In this document: positions 1-4,648 of the stretch, one piece after another
Layout: each line of letters opens with the position of its first letter
Position numbering within the stretch: position 1 is the first letter of the stretch
Assembly: GCA_003229495.1 (NCBI GenBank)
Contig: QIEB01000159.1
Coordinates: forward strand, 1 to 5,731
Reading direction: 5' to 3'
DNA from: Flammeovirgaceae bacterium
GTDB taxonomy: Bacteria > Bacteroidota > Bacteroidia > Cytophagales > Cyclobacteriaceae
Length of the DNA: 5,731 nt
The notes under the pieces: generated by a model
The model's input: only the letters and a program-made list of their open reading frames with translations
The model's database searches: none
Told to the model about the DNA's origin: nothing
Translations under genes and position numbers: made by a program

Positions 1-115
1 GTATAAAAGCCTTCACTTTTGGTTCCCGGTAATACGGTTTGATAGATTTTACATCATAATCAGCAATAATCTCAACCAGGTAATATATCCGTGGCTTTAC
101 TATAGTTGAACTCAT
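1..115 (-). CDS. Possible N-terminus of a divergent unknown protein (partial)
   Basis: Read on the minus strand, an ATG at 115-113 opens a frame that stays open for 38 codons to the window edge. The protein starts MSSTIVKPRIYYLVEIIADY and continues with a charged stretch (DVKSIKPYYREPKVKAFI). A TAG codon sits directly before the ATG in the same frame, so translation cannot start further upstream. The composition is that of a soluble protein, with no signal peptide or membrane segment. The opposite plus frame is also open (2-109), but it is rich in aromatic and hydrophobic residues, as antisense shadows often are, so I prefer the minus reading. I do not recognise the family, and the gene is cut by the window. 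If real, it is divergent from the bactofilin gene and shares the 56-nt gap at 116-171 with it. Confidence 0.4.
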   Translation of the reverse strand, partial: MSSTIVKPRIYYLVEIIADYDVKSIKPYYREPKVKAFI

Positions 116-171
116 CTATAGTGCCTAACTTCGGGCATCATTAATTTTAAAAAAAGTTTAACTCGGTAATT

Positions 172-582
172 ATGTTTAGTAAAATAGAAGCTCAAGGTAT
201 GGCGGAGTCCAACACAATTATTGGAACAGGTACCTCAATTGAAGGAAGCGTTGAATCTTCGGACAACTTACGTATTGAAGGTAAATTGAAAGGTATAATT
301 AAAACCAAATCCAAGATTGTTTTGGGTGCATCAGCAGAGATTGAAGGTGATATTTTTGCACGCAACGCAGAGATCCTGGGAACTGTCAAAGGAAAAATAG
401 AAGTAACTGATTTGTTGATACTGGGTGAAGGCTGCAAAGTACACGGAGACATTATTACCAATAAACTGGAAATCCGGGACGGAGCCAAATTTAATGGTGA
501 TTGCTCCATGGGTGTCAAAACTAAAGAGATCAAATTGGAGCGTGACAACATGGAGACTCCAAGTTTGATGGCTGCCAATTAA
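172..582 (+). CDS. Bactofilin family polymer-forming cytoskeletal protein
   Basis: This 136-residue protein matches the bactofilin (DUF583) family. Bactofilins self-assemble without nucleotides into filaments on the inner face of the cytoplasmic membrane, where they scaffold cell-wall enzymes or local cell-shape features. Residues about 14-112 form the typical right-handed beta-helix domain. It shows short repeating strands with regular Gly and hydrophobic positions (IIGTGTSIEGSV, LRIEGKLKGII, AEIEGDIFARNAEILGTVKG, LLILGEGCKVHGDI, LEIRDGAKFNGDC). A charged tail follows (about 113-136). The N-terminus MFSK resembles the short membrane-targeting peptide reported for Caulobacter BacA and conserved in many bactofilins, which supports the start at 172 over the internal ATG at 199. 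The length is normal for the family. No clear Shine-Dalgarno is present. The gene is monocistronic here: a strong terminator follows it. In many genomes a bactofilin lies next to an M23 peptidase, but none is visible in this window. Confidence 0.93.
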   Translation: MFSKIEAQGMAESNTIIGTGTSIEGSVESSDNLRIEGKLKGIIKTKSKIVLGASAEIEGDIFARNAEILGTVKGKIEVTDLLILGEGCKVHGDIITNKLEIRDGAKFNGDCSMGVKTKEIKLERDNMETPSLMAAN

Positions 583-616
583 GAATAAGTATCTAGCTGA
601 GTATTTTTTTGATATA

Positions 617-660
617 TGCAGGTTGAAAATTCAGACGAGTTTTCGGCCTGCAATTTTTTT
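617..660 (+). terminator. Rho-independent terminator after the bactofilin gene
   Basis: Bases 617-632 pair with 637-652 in an uninterrupted 16-bp stem, with G-T pairs at 622-624/645-647 flank positions (623-646, 624-645) and at 630-639, closed by the tetraloop AGAC at 633-636. The GC-rich base of the stem (TGCAGG with CCTGCA) is followed by a run of seven T at 654-660. The T-run lies only on the plus-strand exit side, and there is no A-run before the stem, so it should act on plus-strand transcripts only. It begins 34 nt after the bactofilin stop and separates that gene from the ebo operon. Confidence 0.9.
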
Positions 661-665
661 GTCTT

Positions 666-692
666 TTTGGCTGAATTGAACCATTAAGTTTC
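666..692 (+). promoter_or_regulatory. Candidate Bacteroidota-type promoter for the ebo operon
   Basis: The 55 nt between the terminator T-run and the eboA start must hold the operon promoter if the terminator is efficient. TAAGTTTC at 685-692 matches the Bacteroidota -7 box TAnnTTTG at all but its last base. A TTTG at 666-669 could be the -33 box, although the 15-nt spacer is shorter than the usual roughly 19-21 nt. A second TTTG at 658-661 would give a 23-nt spacer. Transcription would then start near 699, giving a leader of under 20 nt. This rests on short motifs in AT-rich DNA. Confidence 0.3.
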
Positions 693-715
693 TGTGAAAT
701 TGACTTATCTTTAAA

Positions 716-1645
716 ATGTCAGAATCAGTCATTTCTTTAATGAACTCAGAACTTCAGGTAAACACCGAGGCGTTAACAGAATTTTTAAAAGAGCTATTGA
801 TCAGGCAGATTGATGAACCTGCCGAAAAATGGCTTCTTGAGAAATTGGCAGGACTAAACCAGCAACCCCAGCCCAGGGATCTTTTTTTGATGTTCAGTGC
901 GGTGCCCAGATTTCTTGGAAAAAACAAATTGAATCTAACCATTGAGGAGATAAATCGCCTGAAAGAACTGAGGAAGGGCTTAAGCTTAGAGGGCTGGACT
1001 GTTCCACAGACCGCGCGGGTGCTTACTCTTTGCAGTTTTCAGTATAAAGATGCCAGCTCTTTCCTGCAGTTGCTGGATCAAATATTTAGTATTGCTGAAG
1101 TTGCCGAAATGGTAGCACTATACAGTGCCCTGCCACTACTACCATATCCGGATATGCTTAAAACCAGGGCCGCGGAGGGTATCAGGACCAATATGTCCGT
1201 AGTATTCGACGCAGTGGTACTTAACAATCCATTCCCTTGTGAGTATTTGGATGAAGCGGCATGGAATCAAATGGTGTTAAAAGCTCTTTTTATGGAACGG
1301 CCTCTGTATAAGATTTATGGTCTTGAGCAGCGTTCGAATGAGCAATTAAGTAAAATGATATCAAATTTCGCCCATGAAAGATGGGTGGCGGGGCGTCCCA
1401 CTTCTCCTGAAATGTGGAGACCGATTGGCAAATATGGTCCGGACTCTATATACGAAGACCTTGAAAAGCTTGCTGCCATAGACCATCCTGATCAGCAGGC
1501 CGCCGCTATACTAGCTGCCGGTTCCCTGAACACCAAGGAGGCCAAATCTTTCCTGAAAAGTCATGCTTTGGTCGCTGCTGAAGTAAGTGAAAATAATACC
1601 ACCTGGGATGACATTGGAATACGTTGGGGGGCACATCATAACTAA
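716..1645 (+). CDS. eboA: EboA domain-containing protein
   Basis: This is a 309-residue, predicted mostly alpha-helical soluble protein with no signal peptide or membrane segment. It is recognised as EboA from its conserved C-terminal half and from its place as first gene of an eboABCDE series. The most family-like stretches are about residues 171-197 (NPFPCEYLDE, then WNQMVLKALFMERPL), where the protein is rich in conserved aromatics, and 219-238 (AHERWVAGRPTSPEMWRPIG). The N-terminal part (about 15-150) consists of helices with Leu-rich faces, and the C-terminal region contains an Ala-rich helix (261-285). I see no known catalytic motif. EboA proteins have no established biochemical activity. 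In cyanobacteria the ebo genes have been linked to movement of the scytonemin monomer across the membrane, so a carrier or scaffold role is possible but is inference. The start at 716 lies in an AT-rich leader without Shine-Dalgarno, and eboB follows after 11 nt. Confidence 0.87.
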   Translation: MSESVISLMNSELQVNTEALTEFLKELLIRQIDEPAEKWLLEKLAGLNQQPQPRDLFLMFSAVPRFLGKNKLNLTIEEINRLKELRKGLSLEGWTVPQTARVLTLCSFQYKDASSFLQLLDQIFSIAEVAEMVALYSALPLLPYPDMLKTRAAEGIRTNMSVVFDAVVLNNPFPCEYLDEAAWNQMVLKALFMERPLYKIYGLEQRSNEQLSKMISNFAHERWVAGRPTSPEMWRPIGKYGPDSIYEDLEKLAAIDHPDQQAAAILAAGSLNTKEAKSFLKSHALVAAEVSENNTTWDDIGIRWGAHHN

Positions 1646-1656
1646 GTGAATTTAAG

Positions 1657-2559
1657 ATGATAAATATGTTTATTGATCCACACATTCATATGACCTCCCG
1701 CACCACGGACGATTACCAGGCTATGCGGGAAGCAGGAATTGTCGCCATTATTGAGCCCGCGTTCTGGCTGGGACAGCCGCGTACAACTGCAGGTTCGTTC
1801 CAGGATTACTACAGTAGCCTGGTGGGCTGGGAAAGATTTAGGGCCAGCCAGTTTGGCATAAAACACTATTGCACCATAGGACTCAATTCCAAAGAGGCCA
1901 ACAATGAAGCCCTGGCTGAGGCAGTTATGGAAATCCTGCCCTTGTTTGCCTGTAAAGAGGGGGTAGTGGGCATAGGCGAAATCGGGTTTGATGATCAAAC
2001 TGACCTTGAAGAAAAGTATTTCCGACAACAACTGGAACTGGCGAAGGAGCTAAATCTTCCAGTGCAGATCCACACGCCACACAGGGACAAGAAACGTGGA
2101 ACGGCCAGAAGCATGGATGTGATTCTAGAACATGGCATTGATCCAGGGTTGGTAATTATAGATCACAACAATGAGGAAACTGTAAGGGAAGTACTAGACC
2201 GTGGATTTTGGTGTGCCTTTACTATTTATCCTTATACAAAAATGGGGAATAAGCGAATGGTATCTGTTGTCCAACGGTTTGGGAGTGAAAGGATCATTGT
2301 TGACAGCTCGGCAGACTGGGGGATCAGTGATCCCCTGGCGGTGCCAAAGACTGCGGGACTTATGGCAAAAAGTGGAATAAGGGAAGAAGATATCAGGCTC
2401 ACATGCTACCAGAACGCACTTACAGCCTATGGGCAAAGTGGGCAAATGAATGAAAGTGACTGGTCCGATGATGAGTCAGTAGATCAGCGCCAGCTTTTTG
2501 AAGGGAATTCTGTACTGAGGGGACAAAGACCTGGCACTACCACTAATATCATAAGATAG
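1657..2559 (+). CDS. eboB: EboB, TatD-family metal-dependent hydrolase
   Basis: This 300-residue protein belongs to the TatD-like branch of the amidohydrolase superfamily, a TIM barrel with a divalent-metal site. The ligands are visible in order: HxH at H9 and H11 (DPHIH), E108 in GIGEIG after strand 4, H139 in QIHTPH, H170 in VIIDH, and an acidic residue in DSSADWG (D216 or D220) on the last strand. The set looks complete, so an active hydrolase is expected; the substrate is unknown. Typical TatD nucleases are about 260 residues. The extra length here is partly a C-terminal tail after the YGQSGQ segment (about 258-263), containing FEGNSVLRG, which I associate with the EboB subgroup. The protein is cytoplasmic. 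ATG 1657 is chosen; a second in-frame ATG at 1666 (MFIDPHIH) also fits and would remove three residues. The gene starts 11 nt after eboA and ends 11 nt before eboC, so it is cotranscribed. Confidence 0.92.
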   Translation: MINMFIDPHIHMTSRTTDDYQAMREAGIVAIIEPAFWLGQPRTTAGSFQDYYSSLVGWERFRASQFGIKHYCTIGLNSKEANNEALAEAVMEILPLFACKEGVVGIGEIGFDDQTDLEEKYFRQQLELAKELNLPVQIHTPHRDKKRGTARSMDVILEHGIDPGLVIIDHNNEETVREVLDRGFWCAFTIYPYTKMGNKRMVSVVQRFGSERIIVDSSADWGISDPLAVPKTAGLMAKSGIREEDIRLTCYQNALTAYGQSGQMNESDWSDDESVDQRQLFEGNSVLRGQRPGTTTNIIR

Positions 2560-2570
2560 CCTCATTGAAT

Positions 2571-3488
2571 ATGAGCAATTATAGGGCATATCTTATGTTA
2601 CTACGCCCACCCAATCTGCTTACTGCCTTAGCTGATATACTGGCAGGTTTTGCAGCCTCCGCTGCTTTACAGCATACCGTTGGAAATGAAGTTTTCGGAT
2701 TTATCCGGCATGATTTACCGTGGGATAAATTGGGACTTGTAGGGGTTGCAAGTATGTGTTTGTACGGTGGAGGAGTGGTCCTTAACGACTTTTTTGATGC
2801 CGATCTGGATCAATTGGAACGACCCGAAAGACCCATTCCAACCGGTCAGGTATCTCGATCCAGAGCGGCCCTAATGGGGGGTGCACTTTTGATACTTGGA
2901 GTTACTTTAGCTTTTTTATCCCACCCATCCAGTGGTTGGGTTGCTTTAGGCATAGCCGCATTGGTACTCTCCTACAATGCCATCACTAAGAAAAACAGTT
3001 TTTTAGGCCCCCTGAATATGGGATTATGTCGTGGAGGTAATTTATTACTTGGCATTAGTATTTTCCCTCAGCATATGGTAACCATGGGATTCCTGGTAAT
3101 CATCCCCATTATCTACATTTCAGCAATCACCCTGGTTAGTCGGGGCGAAGTACACGGTGGGAGTAGGGCATCTTTTAACCTGGCCCTGATACTGTATTTA
3201 CTTACTGTAGTCATGGTACTTTCACTGGGTGCTTTGAAAGAGTTTGAGGTACTGAATAGTTTGATTTATTTGGCATTTCTTCTTTTGATGGTCTTGCCAC
3301 CTTTGTTCAGAGCCAGGCAAAGTAATGATCCATCTATGATCGGAATGGCTGTAAAATATGGAGTTCTGGGACTGATAATTTTGAATGCTGCAGTTGCTTC
3401 CGGTTTTGCAGGCTGGTTTTTCGGGTTATTGTTACTAATATTGCTACCTTTTTCCACATTGTTGGCAAAAGTGTTTGCGGTCACCTAA
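2571..3488 (+). CDS. eboC: EboC, UbiA-like membrane prenyltransferase
   Basis: This 305-residue integral membrane protein has about eight or nine hydrophobic helices (roughly 8-33, 54-71, 99-117, 122-136, 152-164, 171-189, 202-220, 230-245, 265-300). It belongs to the UbiA superfamily, whose members transfer a prenyl chain from a diphosphate donor to an acceptor in the membrane. The first Asp-rich motif is intact: NDFFDADLD at 72-80, followed by ERPERPIPTG at 83-92. It binds the Mg-diphosphate of the donor. The region of the second Asp-rich motif reads SRGEVHGGSR (190-199) and lacks the usual aspartates; only E193 is acidic. An acceptor from the EboD product or a related compound is inferred from context. 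I chose ATG 2571 (MSNYRAYLMLLRPPN); an in-frame TTG at 2565 would add two residues but is less likely. It lies 11 nt after eboB and 8 nt before eboD. Confidence 0.92.
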   Translation: MSNYRAYLMLLRPPNLLTALADILAGFAASAALQHTVGNEVFGFIRHDLPWDKLGLVGVASMCLYGGGVVLNDFFDADLDQLERPERPIPTGQVSRSRAALMGGALLILGVTLAFLSHPSSGWVALGIAALVLSYNAITKKNSFLGPLNMGLCRGGNLLLGISIFPQHMVTMGFLVIIPIIYISAITLVSRGEVHGGSRASFNLALILYLLTVVMVLSLGALKEFEVLNSLIYLAFLLLMVLPPLFRARQSNDPSMIGMAVKYGVLGLIILNAAVASGFAGWFFGLLLLILLPFSTLLAKVFAVT

Positions 3489-3496
3489 GTGTTTAT

Positions 3497-4648
3497 ATGA
3501 AATCCCTGCAACAATCTTTTTCTGTATTCTATCAATACCACGTTCTGTTTACCCGGGACCTTTTCAATACCGGCAATAACACTTTACTCAAAGTATTGAA
3601 TGCTAAAAACGGACCGCAAAAAGTACTTTTTGTAGTCGATCAGGGGGTGATTGATCATCATCCACAACTGCTGCCAAAAATTAAGCAATACACCAGTAGA
3701 CATTCCGCACAGATTATTTGTTTGGAAGCTCCTATCGCCATACCAGGTGGAGAGCAATGCAAAAATGACTACGGGCAGGTGGAGATGCTGATCCAAACCA
3801 TAAATGAATTGGGAATTGACCGTCACTCATACGTAGCCGCTATTGGAGGCGGCTCGGTGCTTGACGCAGTGGGTTTTGCCGCCGCCATTAGTCATCGGGG
3901 TATCCGGCTAATTAGAATTCCTACCACTGTGCTTTCACAAAACGACTCAGGTGTGGGGGTTAAAAATGGGGTTAATGCATTTGGTAAAAAAAACTTCATT
4001 GGGAGTTTTGCACCTCCGGCGGCGGTAATAATCGATCAAGATTTCCTCCATACCCTGGATATCAGGGACTGGAGATCAGGTATTGCTGAGGGCATCAAAG
4101 TCGGATTGATAAAAGACCTTGCTTTTTTCCAGTTCATTGAAGATAACGCGGAGAAACTGAAACACAGGGATATGGAGGTAATGCAACACCTGATCTATAG
4201 ATGCGCTGAACTCCATTTACAACACATTGCCTCGGGAGATCCATTTGAAATGGGTTCGTCACGCCCGCTTGATTTTGGTCACTGGTCCGCCCATAAATTA
4301 GAACAGTTAACAGCTTACGAGATCAGGCATGGGGAGGCTGTGGCACTTGGGATGGCCCTTGATTCTGTGTATTCATGCCTGGAAAATAGACTACTCAAAT
4401 CTGAACTTATGCGCGTCCTGGGATTAATGAAATCCCTGGGATTTGATCTGTATCATCCTGGCTTGAGTAACCCTGAACTATTAAGGGGCCTTCAAGAGTT
4501 TCAGGAACACCTGGGTGGCCAATTGACAATTATGCTACTTGAAACAATAGGCACCGGTGTAGAAGTCCACCAAATAGATTCGGAACTGGTATTGAAAAGC
4601 ATTAAATTATTGCACGATTTCCACCGCAATAGCGTGCTTGATTTATGA
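3497..4648 (+). CDS. eboD: EboD, 3-dehydroquinate synthase-like sugar-phosphate cyclase
   Basis: This 383-residue cytoplasmic protein has the dehydroquinate synthase fold. The N-terminal NAD-binding part contains GGGSVLDAVGFAAA (117-130) and PTTVLSQNDSGVGVKNGVN (142-160), followed by GKKNFIGSF (163-171) and AEGIKVGLIKD (197-207). The C-terminal helical part carries FGHWSAHKLE (260-269) and RHGEAVALGMALD (277-289). The expected metal ligands are E198, H262 and H278. Aligned by eye to AroB, several substrate-binding residues differ: the Asn of LNFGH is Asp here (D259 in LDFGH), the Arg that normally lies four residues before it is shifted to R256, and the Lys before the acidic DExE segment is replaced around H240-L241. 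It is therefore probably not the shikimate-pathway enzyme but a relative using another phosphosugar. This is inference, though it agrees with the ebo context. The stop overlaps the eboE start by 4 nt (ATGA), which suggests translational coupling. Confidence 0.92.
   Translation: MKSLQQSFSVFYQYHVLFTRDLFNTGNNTLLKVLNAKNGPQKVLFVVDQGVIDHHPQLLPKIKQYTSRHSAQIICLEAPIAIPGGEQCKNDYGQVEMLIQTINELGIDRHSYVAAIGGGSVLDAVGFAAAISHRGIRLIRIPTTVLSQNDSGVGVKNGVNAFGKKNFIGSFAPPAAVIIDQDFLHTLDIRDWRSGIAEGIKVGLIKDLAFFQFIEDNAEKLKHRDMEVMQHLIYRCAELHLQHIASGDPFEMGSSRPLDFGHWSAHKLEQLTAYEIRHGEAVALGMALDSVYSCLENRLLKSELMRVLGLMKSLGFDLYHPGLSNPELLRGLQEFQEHLGGQLTIMLLETIGTGVEVHQIDSELVLKSIKLLHDFHRNSVLDL

Noticed and set aside
2..109. Plus-strand open frame at the left edge ending with TGA at 107-109, possibly the tail of an upstream gene
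   Set aside because: Its 35 codons are dense in Phe, Tyr, Trp and Ile without domain character, as expected for the antisense of a coding stretch; the minus-strand frame with its own ATG is more convincing. The left flank would settle it.
122..137. Small inverted repeat TGCC/GGCA upstream of the bactofilin gene as an operator or attenuator
   Set aside because: The stem is only 4 bp with an 8-nt loop, which is expected by chance in a region of this size.
142..149. TAATTTTA as a -7 promoter box for the bactofilin gene
   Set aside because: It matches TAnnTTTG at all but one base, but no TTTG lies at a suitable distance upstream and the stretch is simply AT-rich, so I did not list it as a promoter.
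192..578. 128-codon minus-strand open frame opposite the bactofilin gene
   Set aside because: It lies wholly antisense to a clearly recognised gene and has no independent start signal or family resemblance; the low number of stops reflects the codon use of the bactofilin gene.
2319..2335. A 17-nt perfect palindrome (GGGGATCA-G-TGATCCCC) inside eboB
   Set aside because: It encodes part of the conserved DWGISDP metal-site region, lies mid-gene, has no T-run after it and no second copy in the window. It is probably a coincidence of codon choice.
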